Below are positions 8,796 through 15,721 of a DNA stretch of 46,263 bases, in pieces. Source of the DNA: an uncultured Lachnospiraceae bacterium (GTDB lineage Bacteria > Bacillota > Clostridia > Lachnospirales > Lachnospiraceae); contig CAJLRL010000018.1 of NCBI GenBank assembly GCA_905209075.1, positions 1 to 46,263 on the forward strand. Reading direction: 5' to 3'. Position 1 is the stretch's first letter; each line of letters opens with the position of its first letter. Both the position numbers and the translations under genes were made by a program. The notes beneath the pieces are model-generated. The model was given only the letters and a program-made list of their open reading frames with translations. It was not told the DNA's origin and searched no databases.

Positions 8796-9107
8796 ATGGT
8801 AAAGAAAGTAGATCAGAGCCAGTTCGATGAGGTAAGAAAAAGTAAAGCAGCAGTTGTAGATTTTTCAGCTACATGGTGTGGACCATGCCAGATGCTTGCA
8901 CCAATACTTGATGAACTTTCAGGTGAGGTGGATTCTGTAGATTTTTATAATGTAGACGTGGATGAAAATCCTGACCTCGCAAGAGAATTCAGAATCATGA
9001 ATATTCCGGCAGTTGTAGCCTTAAAGGATGGACAGATCGTAGGACAGCAGATCGGATTTGTACCAAAGGAAGACCTGAAAAATTTTGTAGAGGGTTCTTT
9101 TAAATAA
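8796..9107 (+). CDS. trxA: Thioredoxin
   Basis: This is a 103-aa single-domain thioredoxin with the canonical active site WCGPC (C28, C31) and the cis-proline motif IMNIPAV. It reduces protein disulfides in the cytoplasm and is presumably the substrate of the adjacent flavin reductase, from which it is separated by 4 bp. A GGAAG site lies upstream. The next gene (HD protein) begins 2 bp after its stop, so the three are probably one transcript. Confidence 0.96.
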   Translation: MVKKVDQSQFDEVRKSKAAVVDFSATWCGPCQMLAPILDELSGEVDSVDFYNVDVDENPDLAREFRIMNIPAVVALKDGQIVGQQIGFVPKEDLKNFVEGSFK

Positions 9108-9109
9108 TC

Positions 9110-9715
9110 ATGGAAAGAATAGAAGAACAATTAAATTTTATCCGTGAGATTGATAAGGAAAAAGAGATTTTCAGGCAGACATATCTTGCAGATGGAAGCC
9201 GCAAGGAAAATGATGCAGAGCATGCATGGCATATGGCAATAATGACCATGCTGCTCAGCGAATATGCAAACGAAAAGATTGATGTGCTAAAAACAGTCGG
9301 AATGCTTCTGATCCACGATATCGTTGAGATAGATGCAGGTGATACATATGCATATGATGAAAATGCAAAGAAAACCCAGCACGAACGAGAAAAGAAAGCG
9401 GCAGACCGCATATATGGACTTTTACCTGGGGAACAGGGCAGAAAGCTGTATGATCTCTGGGAGGAATTTGAGGCACAGGAAACTCCTGAAGCAAAATTTG
9501 CACGGACAATGGATAACATACAGCCAATGTTATTAAATGATGCCTCTGGAGGAATTTCGTGGAAAGAGCATAATGTAAAATTGTCGCAGATCCTTGGCAG
9601 GAACGAGAGAACACATCTTGGATCTGAGACAATATGGAAATATGCATACAACAATATTTTGAAAAAACACATACAAAAAGGTAATATCATAGATGACGTG
9701 AACGAAAATTTATGA
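9110..9715 (+). CDS. HD-domain phosphohydrolase (YfbR-like nucleotidase family)
   Basis: The 201-aa protein has the HD metal-site pattern: H38 (AEHAWH), H69-D70 (LLIHDIVEIDAGD) and a distal Asp in ARTMDNIQP. The layout matches the HD_3/YfbR group, whose members are 5'-deoxynucleotidases or related hydrolases. The substrate cannot be read from sequence. It starts 2 bp after trxA and is probably translated with it, although a direct functional link to thiol redox is not obvious. Confidence 0.82.
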   Translation: MERIEEQLNFIREIDKEKEIFRQTYLADGSRKENDAEHAWHMAIMTMLLSEYANEKIDVLKTVGMLLIHDIVEIDAGDTYAYDENAKKTQHEREKKAADRIYGLLPGEQGRKLYDLWEEFEAQETPEAKFARTMDNIQPMLLNDASGGISWKEHNVKLSQILGRNERTHLGSETIWKYAYNNILKKHIQKGNIIDDVNENL

Positions 9716-9762
9716 TATACTTTACCCAATTAAATTGATGGTGTAACAGATCGCACCCAAAA

Positions 9763-9825
9763 CTGCAGCATCAACACCCCACATATGTGAAGCATTAAGT
9801 AAGTGATATAAACAAAATGCTGCAG
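9763..9825 (+). promoter_or_regulatory. Possible structured leader upstream of thrH
   Basis: CTGCAGCAT (9763-9771) and ATGCTGCAG (9817-9825) form a perfect 9-bp inverted repeat separated by 45 nt. A small palindrome, CACATATGTG, lies inside. It sits 30 bp before the thrH start. It may be an RNA leader or a protein-binding element. It does not match a riboswitch class I recognise. Confidence 0.35.
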
Positions 9826-9855
9826 GTAAAACTATAAAATTATGGAGGAATCAAA

Positions 9856-10455
9856 ATGAATATTGTATGTTTAGATCTTGAGGGAGTACTGGTGCCTGAA
9901 ATATGGATCGCATTCGCAGAGGAGACTGGAATACCAGAGCTTAAAAAGACAACAAGAGACGAGCCTGATTATGATAAGCTTATGAATTACAGACTTAAAA
10001 TATTAAAAGAGCATGGACTTGGACTTAAAGAGATACAGGAAACTATCGCAAAGATCGATCCAATGCCGGGAGCAAAAGAGTTTTTGGATGAGCTTCGTTC
10101 AATCACACAGGTCATAATCATAAGTGATACATTTACACAGTTTGCAAGCCCTCTTATGAAAAAACTCGGTATGCCGACTATTTTCTGTAATACACTTGAG
10201 GTTGCAGAAAATGGAGAGATCACAGGATTTAAGATGAGATGTGAGAAATCAAAGCTTACAACAGTAAAGGCTCTCCAGTCAATCGGATATGACACAATAG
10301 CAAGTGGTGACAGCCATAATGACCTTGGAATGATAGAGGCAAGTAAGGCAGGATTTCTGTTCAGAAGTACAGAGCAGATCAAGAAGGATTATCCGCAATA
10401 TCCTGCGTTTGAGGAGTATGATGAGCTTCTTGCAGCAATAAAAGCAGCATTATAA
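9856..10455 (+). CDS. thrH: ThrH-type phosphoserine phosphatase / homoserine phosphotransferase
   Basis: The 199-aa protein is a HAD-superfamily enzyme. The nucleophile region is DLEGVLVPEIW (D7, E9), motif II is IISDTF, and motif IV is SGDSHNDLGM. The DLEGVLVPE start and the overall length match ThrH, which removes phosphate from phosphoserine and can transfer it to homoserine. It probably supplies serine here. It has a GGAGG site, stands alone and is followed by two hairpins. Confidence 0.88.
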   Translation: MNIVCLDLEGVLVPEIWIAFAEETGIPELKKTTRDEPDYDKLMNYRLKILKEHGLGLKEIQETIAKIDPMPGAKEFLDELRSITQVIIISDTFTQFASPLMKKLGMPTIFCNTLEVAENGEITGFKMRCEKSKLTTVKALQSIGYDTIASGDSHNDLGMIEASKAGFLFRSTEQIKKDYPQYPAFEEYDELLAAIKAAL

Positions 10456-10468
10456 ATAAAAACAATAT

Positions 10469-10504
10469 GATTAAAGGGTCAAAAGGTATTTTGCCCCTTT
10501 AATC
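10469..10504 (+). terminator. Hairpin after thrH
   Basis: GATTAAAGGG pairs with CCCCTTTAATC around a 15-nt loop, 13 bp after the thrH stop. It lacks a long T-run on either side, so termination may depend on the next hairpin. Confidence 0.55.
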
Positions 10505-10518
10505 ATGATATGCAGATA

Positions 10519-10547
10519 AAAAGTGCGCAGCAGCTGTGCACTTTTTT
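10519..10547 (+). terminator. Rho-independent terminator
   Basis: AAAAGTGC pairs with GCACTTTT and is followed by a T-run. It is the stronger of two tandem hairpins that end the thrH transcript and insulate the metal operon downstream. Confidence 0.75.
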
Positions 10548-10613
10548 GTATGGAAAATTGCTTTGCATTCTTCGTTTTATCCATGAAAAGTTTGATGAAA
10601 AATTAAAAATATA

Positions 10614-10641
10614 TTGACATATGGGTAGGTGGTGTTATAAT
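10614..10641 (+). promoter_or_regulatory. Sigma-A promoter of the metal-efflux operon
   Basis: Consensus TTGACA (10614-10619) and TATAAT (10636-10641) are separated by 16 bp. Transcription should begin near 10648, next to the palindrome at 10651-10678. A perfect core promoter that overlaps an operator is what a repressor-controlled operon needs. Confidence 0.8.
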
Positions 10642-10650
10642 TAAATCAAC

Positions 10651-10678
10651 ATATGAACAATCATTCAAATGTTCATAT
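10651..10678. promoter_or_regulatory. Probable CadC/ArsR-family operator
   Basis: ATATGAAC (10651-10658) and GTTCATAT (10671-10678) are perfect inverted arms. TGAAC...TTCA half-sites are typical of SmtB/ArsR/CadC operators. It overlaps the predicted transcription start. The candidate regulator is the CadC-like gene at 13109. Confidence 0.65.
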
Positions 10679-10688
10679 AGAACATGAA

Positions 10689-10763
10689 GATGTGATTATT
10701 CTACGAAAGTACAGAATAGTTACAAATGGTAAAAATTCACATCCGTGTGAGGATGAGATTAAT
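10689..10763 (+). promoter_or_regulatory. Structured 5' leader of the metal operon
   Basis: The ~130-nt leader can fold: GATGTGA (10689-10695) pairs with TCACATC (10737-10743). Enclosed is TATTCT (10697-10702) with AGAATA (10713-10718), capped by an AC-GAAA-GT tetraloop stem. CATCC and GGATG form a further stem near 10741-10756. No known riboswitch consensus was recognised. It could be an RNA stabiliser or a sensor. Confidence 0.35.
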
Positions 10764-10783
10764 CAGAATAGGAGAATGATATT

Positions 10784-11002
10784 ATGAAGAAAACTTACAA
10801 AATCGATGTTGATTGTGCAAACTGTGCGAACAAAATGGAAGATGCCGCTAAGAACACAGCAGGTGTTAAGGATGCGACGGTAAACTTCATGACATTAAAG
10901 ATGAGTGTAGAATTTGAAGAAGGACAGGAGCCAAAAGCTGTTATGCAGGAAGTATTAAAGAACTGTAAAAAGGTAGAGGATGATTGTGAAATATTCCTTT
11001 AA
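10784..11002 (+). CDS. Stand-alone heavy-metal-binding domain (CopZ/HMA-like)
   Basis: The 72-aa protein is a single HMA domain with a Cys-x2-Cys metal site (C11, C14 in DCANCANK) and the usual ferredoxin-like alternation. It lies 20 bp before the P-type ATPase, which lacks an N-terminal HMA domain, so it is probably the detached metal-binding domain or metallochaperone of that pump. The D before the first Cys is common in Zn/Cd-type HMA domains. The start has GGAG upstream. Confidence 0.88.
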   Translation: MKKTYKIDVDCANCANKMEDAAKNTAGVKDATVNFMTLKMSVEFEEGQEPKAVMQEVLKNCKKVEDDCEIFL

Positions 11003-11022
11003 TAAGGACTAAGGGAGAGCAT

Positions 11023-12906
11023 ATGAATAAAAAGCAGAAAAAGATGCTGGTGCGGATTATAATTGCCGCAGCACTTATGATAATTTTACATTTTGTGCCT
11101 GTTAAGGGTGTTATAAGATTTCTGTTATATCTGATACCGTATTTTGTTATCGGTTATGATATACTGCGAAAAGCATTTAAGGGAATTATGAACCATCAGG
11201 TCTTTGATGAAAATTTCCTTATGGCAGTTGCGACAGTGGGGGCTATAATAGTTGCACTTTCTGAAAATGGTGACTATACAGAAGCGATAGCTGTTATGCT
11301 TTTTTACCAGATCGGAGAACTGTTCCAAAGCTATGCTGTCGGAAAAAGCCGCAGAAATATCAGTGAACTTATGGACATAAGACCTGATTATGCAAATGTA
11401 GAGGTGGATGGTAAGCTTGAACAGGCTGACCCGGACGAGGTAGAAATAGGATCCGTTATTGTAGTAAAGCCCGGGGAAAAAGTTCCGATTGACGGAATCA
11501 TAATAGATGGAAGCTCTACATTAAACACAAGTGCATTAACAGGTGAGAGTGTCCCAAGAGATGCGAAATATGGAGATGAAATCATCAGTGGATGTATAAA
11601 TTTATCCGGTGTGCTAAAAGTCAGGACTACAAAAGAATTTGGAGAATCAACAGTTTCAAAGATATTAGATCTTGTTGAAAACTCAAGCTCTAAAAAATCA
11701 AAGTCAGAAAACTTTATTTCAAAGTTTGCAAAATACTATACACCTGCAGTCTGCTACAGTGCACTCGCACTTGCTATACTGCCACCGGTCGTGAGGATGT
11801 TATTTATGTCGGCATCACCTGAATGGGCTACATGGATATACAGGGCACTTACATTCCTTGTTATCAGCTGTCCGTGTGCACTTGTCATAAGTATACCACT
11901 TAGTTTCTTTGCTGGAATAGGTGGAGCCAGCAGGGAGGGTGTACTTGTAAAAGGCTCTAACTATCTTGAAACACTATCGCAGACAAAATATGTTGTATTC
12001 GACAAGACAGGAACGATGACTGAAGGTGTATTTGAAGTTACGGGTGTGTATGAAAACACAATGGATAAAGAAAAAGTGCTTGAATATGCAGCACTTGCAG
12101 AAAGTTTTTCGTCACATCCTATCAGCAAAAGCCTAAAAAAAGCATATGGCAGGGAAATAGACCAGACAAGGGTTTCTGATGTTGAGGAAATCAGCGGACA
12201 TGGAATAATTGCAAAAGTCGACGGTATAGATGTGGCAGCGGGAAACTACAAACTCATGAAAAAACTCAGACTTTCATATGCAGATAGCGATAAAGTAGGA
12301 ACGATAGTCCATGTGGCTGTAAATGGAAAATACGAGGGATATATACTCATTTCAGACAGGATCAAGGCCACAGCAAAAGAGGCGATACATGCACTTAAAA
12401 AAGCGGGGATCGAGCGCACGATAATGCTTACAGGCGATTCAAAAACTGTTGCGGACTCAGTAGCAAAGGAGCTTGGTATAGATGAAGTATACAGTGAGCT
12501 ACTGCCATCAGACAAAGTTGCGAAGGTAGAAGAGCTTCTGGCAAAGAAGAGCAGAAAATCAAAGCTTGCGTTTGTAGGTGATGGAATAAATGATGCGCCG
12601 GTTCTTTCAAGAGCGGACATTGGAATAGCAATGGGAGCCATGGGATCAGATGCAGCGATAGAGGCAGCCGATATAGTCCTTATGGATGATGATCCGGTAA
12701 AAATTTCAAAGGCGATAAAGATCTCGAGAAAATGTCTTAGGATAGTATACGAGAACATATATTTTGCAATAGGGATCAAGCTTATATGTCTGCTTCTTGG
12801 AGCAGTAGGAATTGCGAATATGTGGCTTGCAATATTTGCGGATGTCGGAGTCATGGTCATTGCGGTACTAAATGCGATAAGAGCATTGTTTGTTCACAAG
12901 CTTTAA
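11023..12906 (+). CDS. cadA: Zn/Cd/Pb-exporting P1B-type ATPase
   Basis: This 627-aa membrane ATPase expels divalent soft metals. Visible are the actuator loop LTGES (~172), the transmembrane metal site SCPCAL (~282), the phosphorylated Asp in DKTGTMTEG (D327), the HP motif SSHPISKS, and the hinge GDGINDAP (~519). The last membrane region (ANMWLAIFADVGVMVIAV) has the Asp typical of Zn/Cd/Pb pumps, against copper pumps. There is no N-terminal HMA domain; a separate gene upstream provides it. The operon is probably induced by metal through the CadC-like repressor encoded 200 bp downstream. Confidence 0.93.
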   Translation: MNKKQKKMLVRIIIAAALMIILHFVPVKGVIRFLLYLIPYFVIGYDILRKAFKGIMNHQVFDENFLMAVATVGAIIVALSENGDYTEAIAVMLFYQIGELFQSYAVGKSRRNISELMDIRPDYANVEVDGKLEQADPDEVEIGSVIVVKPGEKVPIDGIIIDGSSTLNTSALTGESVPRDAKYGDEIISGCINLSGVLKVRTTKEFGESTVSKILDLVENSSSKKSKSENFISKFAKYYTPAVCYSALALAILPPVVRMLFMSASPEWATWIYRALTFLVISCPCALVISIPLSFFAGIGGASREGVLVKGSNYLETLSQTKYVVFDKTGTMTEGVFEVTGVYENTMDKEKVLEYAALAESFSSHPISKSLKKAYGREIDQTRVSDVEEISGHGIIAKVDGIDVAAGNYKLMKKLRLSYADSDKVGTIVHVAVNGKYEGYILISDRIKATAKEAIHALKKAGIERTIMLTGDSKTVADSVAKELGIDEVYSELLPSDKVAKVEELLAKKSRKSKLAFVGDGINDAPVLSRADIGIAMGAMGSDAAIEAADIVLMDDDPVKISKAIKISRKCLRIVYENIYFAIGIKLICLLLGAVGIANMWLAIFADVGVMVIAVLNAIRALFVHKL

Positions 12907-12950
12907 AATGGCTATCCAAAATATGATTATTATAAAAATAAACAGATAAG

Positions 12951-12982
12951 ATAAGAGGCAGGATTACTTTGCCTCTTATTTC
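12951..12982 (+). terminator. Hairpin after cadA
   Basis: ATAAGAGGCA pairs with TGCCTCTTAT and is followed by TTTC. The T-run is short, so it may only partly stop transcription into the regulator gene. Confidence 0.55.
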
Positions 12983-13108
12983 ACATTAATGTGTACTAAA
13001 GACTATAATAATGTTATGATTATAAGGCAAACTAATTGTTGTCCATCATATTATGTTATTATATAAAAGACAGCATGCAGTTTAGGGATGATTACGATTG
13101 GAGAAAAG

Positions 13109-13486
13109 ATGATAAGTAATATGAATAATATAGATGATACAGTTGAATGTTGTGAATGTAACGAAGTTCATGAGGAACTTTTAAAGATCGTAAATGAGAC
13201 AATGCCGGAGGAAACAGAGCTGTATGATCTGGCAGAACTTTTTAAGGTTTTTGGTGATTCGACAAGGATCCGGATACTTTTTGTTTTATTTGAGGCAGAA
13301 GTCTGTGTGTGCGATCTGGCAAAGGTACTTAACATGACACAGTCAGCTATTTCACATCAGCTTCGTATTTTAAAACAAAATAAGCTTGTAAACAGCAGGC
13401 GTGAGGGTAAATCAGTATTTTATTCACTTGCTGATGGACATGTGCGGACGATAATCGCACAGGGCCGGGAGCATATTGAGGAATAG
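13109..13486 (+). CDS. cadC: CadC-like ArsR/SmtB-family metal-responsive repressor
   Basis: This winged-helix repressor has the DNA-recognition helix MTQSAISHQLRILKQ. Metal-site Cys residues match CadC: an N-terminal ECCEC cluster (C14, C15, C17) and CVCDL (C66, C68) in helix 3. This is the Cd/Pb site type, in which metal binding releases the DNA. Its likely target is the palindrome at 10651-10678. I start at ATG 13109, which has GGAG at 13100-13103 (125 aa); an in-frame ATG lies at 13088. It follows cadA rather than preceding it, and could have its own promoter. Confidence 0.88.
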   Translation: MISNMNNIDDTVECCECNEVHEELLKIVNETMPEETELYDLAELFKVFGDSTRIRILFVLFEAEVCVCDLAKVLNMTQSAISHQLRILKQNKLVNSRREGKSVFYSLADGHVRTIIAQGREHIEE

Positions 13487-13542
13487 CATATAAAAGATGG
13501 TTTGTGATATCCAGGATGGACAGTAAAGTAAAAGAGGTAGAC

Positions 13543-14379
13543 GTGACAGAATTAGAACAATATTATAATAAATTTAATGAAGAAAAACGGTTAAACAGCC
13601 GCCACGGAAAAGTTGAATTTATAACATCCATGAAATATATATATGAATATCTGGGACAGATAGAGAACACTATAGTTATAGAACAAGATGAGGGGATGAC
13701 TCATGACGAAATCCGTGCCGAAAAAAAACACAGGATAAAGATTCTTGATGTAGGTGCGGGAACAGGAAGATATTCGGTGCCGCTTGCGGAAGATGGCTAT
13801 GATGTTACGGCGCTTGAGCTTGTAAAGCATAATCTGGGAAGATTAAAGCAAAAGAGTGATAAGGTAAAAGCTTATCAGGGAAATGCCGTGAAATTAAAGA
13901 AATTTTCAGATGACCAGTTTGATCTTACACTTGTGTTTGGACCTATGTATCATCTTAAGTCAGAAGAGGAAAAGCTTAAGGCACTGCTTGAGGCGAAAAG
14001 GGTCACAAAACCCGGTGGTGTAATCCTTGTCGCATATATAATGAATGAGTACAGTGTGATAACATATGCGATAAAAGAAAAGCACATAAAAGAGGGAATA
14101 GAGTCGGGGATGCTTGACGAAAAATTCCACTGTACAGAAAAAGCAAATGATCTGTATAGCTTTGTACGTCTTGAGGATATAGAAAAGTTAAACGAAAAGG
14201 TAGGGCTTCAGCGTGAAAAAATAATAGCTGCGGATGGAGCAGCTAACTATATAAGACCATTTTTAAATGCTCTCGATGAAGATGAGTTTGATCTGTTTGT
14301 GTCTTACCACCTCAGTACATGTGAAAGAGCTGACCTTATGGGGGCAAGCGCACACACAGTGGATATACTAAGAGCATAG
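13543..14379 (+). CDS. Class I SAM-dependent methyltransferase
   Basis: The SAM-binding motif ILDVGAGTGRYSVPLA and the acidic post-I region VTALEL are clear. Motif FDLTLVFGPMYHL and VTKPGGVILVAY complete a class I Rossmann methyltransferase. The substrate is unknown. The long insert before motif I (IENTIVIEQDEGMTHDEI) is somewhat unusual. I choose GTG 13543, which has AAAGAGG 5 nt upstream (279 aa); in-frame GTG 13504 and ATG 13516 give up to 291 aa. It lies 56 bp after cadC and may be read through from it. Confidence 0.82.
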   Translation: MTELEQYYNKFNEEKRLNSRHGKVEFITSMKYIYEYLGQIENTIVIEQDEGMTHDEIRAEKKHRIKILDVGAGTGRYSVPLAEDGYDVTALELVKHNLGRLKQKSDKVKAYQGNAVKLKKFSDDQFDLTLVFGPMYHLKSEEEKLKALLEAKRVTKPGGVILVAYIMNEYSVITYAIKEKHIKEGIESGMLDEKFHCTEKANDLYSFVRLEDIEKLNEKVGLQREKIIAADGAANYIRPFLNALDEDEFDLFVSYHLSTCERADLMGASAHTVDILRA

Positions 14380-14459
14380 GTTAAGAGTATAGACTGTAAG
14401 AGCATATAAGCTATCAAATGTTGGAAGCATGAGTTAATATTACAATAAAGGAATTACGT

Positions 14460-15713
14460 ATGATAAAAAATGTTAAAAGGGTAATAATAATTATAATGAT
14501 ATGTACGGTATTGGCATTTACACTTATGTCATGTGGAGTGGATGAGAGTGTGCAAACGGTACAGAATATGGTGGATACAGAGCCGGAAACTGGAGATGCA
14601 AAATCGCAGGCTGGTACAGAACAGACACTGACAGAGCAGCCGGAAGAAACAAAGCCGGAAAATGAGAGTGAAATGCCGCAGGAGGCTCTGACCGAAACAC
14701 AGGAAGCTTCAGAACAAACACAGGAAGTTTCAGAACAGACACAGGTACACACACCACAGGCTGTAAGTGTGACGGTTTCTGCGACAGGTGACTGTACACT
14801 TGGAAATAATCAGGAACAAAGTTATAGTGGAAGCTTTAATTATTACTATGACACATATGGGCAGGATTATTTTTTTGACGGAGTGAGGGATATTTTTGCG
14901 TCAGATGATTTTACATTGATCAATCTTGAGTGTGTACTTACTGATGAAACTGAAAAAGTTGAGAAAGCGTGGAACTTAAAAGGAAAACCTGAATATGCTG
15001 GAATTATGACAGGAAGTTCCGTAGAAGCATGCAGTCTTGGAAACAATCACACTCTCGATTATGGACAGCAGAGTCTTATTGATACGCAGAATGTACTCGA
15101 TGAGGCTGGAATTGTGTATGGGTATAATGATATAATAGGTACATATACTACAGACGAAGGCATTACGATAGGAGTTGTTTCAGCAAATCTTCTCTCACAG
15201 AATGCAGACAGGGAAGAATATATAAAAAATGGTATTGAAAATCTAAAGGAGCAGGGAGTATCCATTATAATAGCGTGCTGTCATTGGGGGATAGAAAGAG
15301 AGTATTATCCAAACGATTATCAGGTAAACACTGCACACAAGATAATAGACTGGGGTGCAGACCTTCTGATAGGCAACCACCCACATGTGCTGCAGGGAAT
15401 GGAACTGTACAATGGCAAAGTAATATGTTACAGTCTCGGAAACTTCTGCTTTGGCGGAAATAAAAATCCAACAGATAAAAATACTGCAATCTATCAGCAG
15501 ACTTTCAATTTTTTAGATGGTCAACTCCAACCGGACATAAATGCATGCATTATACCATGCACATTGAGCAGTACCCAGTCAGCAAATGATTTTCAGCCGA
15601 CTGTGGCAGAAAATGGTAAAAAGCAGGAAATAATCGATCTGATGAATACATATTCACAAAATTATAGTAATATTGGATTTTATGAAGATGGAAAATTATA
15701 TGTAAGGGAGTAG
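14460..15713 (+). CDS. CapA/PgsA-family lipoprotein (predicted metallophosphatase fold)
   Basis: The signal peptide is followed by the lipobox LMSC (Cys25), then a ~70-residue Glu/Thr/Gln-rich linker (about 30-100). The CapA domain starts at VSVTVSATGDCTLG. Conserved motifs include LINLECVLT, SLGNNHTLDYG, IIACCHWGIE and LLIGNHPHVLQG, ending with CYSLGNFCF. CapA domains are found in poly-gamma-glutamate synthesis systems but also alone in many Firmicutes. No capB or capC is present, so a general cell-surface role is more likely. The stop overlaps the upstream GTG of the GlgX frame. Confidence 0.88.
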   Translation: MIKNVKRVIIIIMICTVLAFTLMSCGVDESVQTVQNMVDTEPETGDAKSQAGTEQTLTEQPEETKPENESEMPQEALTETQEASEQTQEVSEQTQVHTPQAVSVTVSATGDCTLGNNQEQSYSGSFNYYYDTYGQDYFFDGVRDIFASDDFTLINLECVLTDETEKVEKAWNLKGKPEYAGIMTGSSVEACSLGNNHTLDYGQQSLIDTQNVLDEAGIVYGYNDIIGTYTTDEGITIGVVSANLLSQNADREEYIKNGIENLKEQGVSIIIACCHWGIEREYYPNDYQVNTAHKIIDWGADLLIGNHPHVLQGMELYNGKVICYSLGNFCFGGNKNPTDKNTAIYQQTFNFLDGQLQPDINACIIPCTLSSTQSANDFQPTVAENGKKQEIIDLMNTYSQNYSNIGFYEDGKLYVRE

Positions 15714-15721
15714 TGAGCATT

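Noticed and set aside
12246..12860. Long minus-strand open frame of 204 codons inside cadA
   Set aside because: It is the mirror of the conserved ATPase; residue composition is not protein-like and no start signal is seen.
14460..15713. CapA lipoprotein as evidence of a poly-gamma-glutamate capsule
   Set aside because: The synthetase genes capB and capC are absent.
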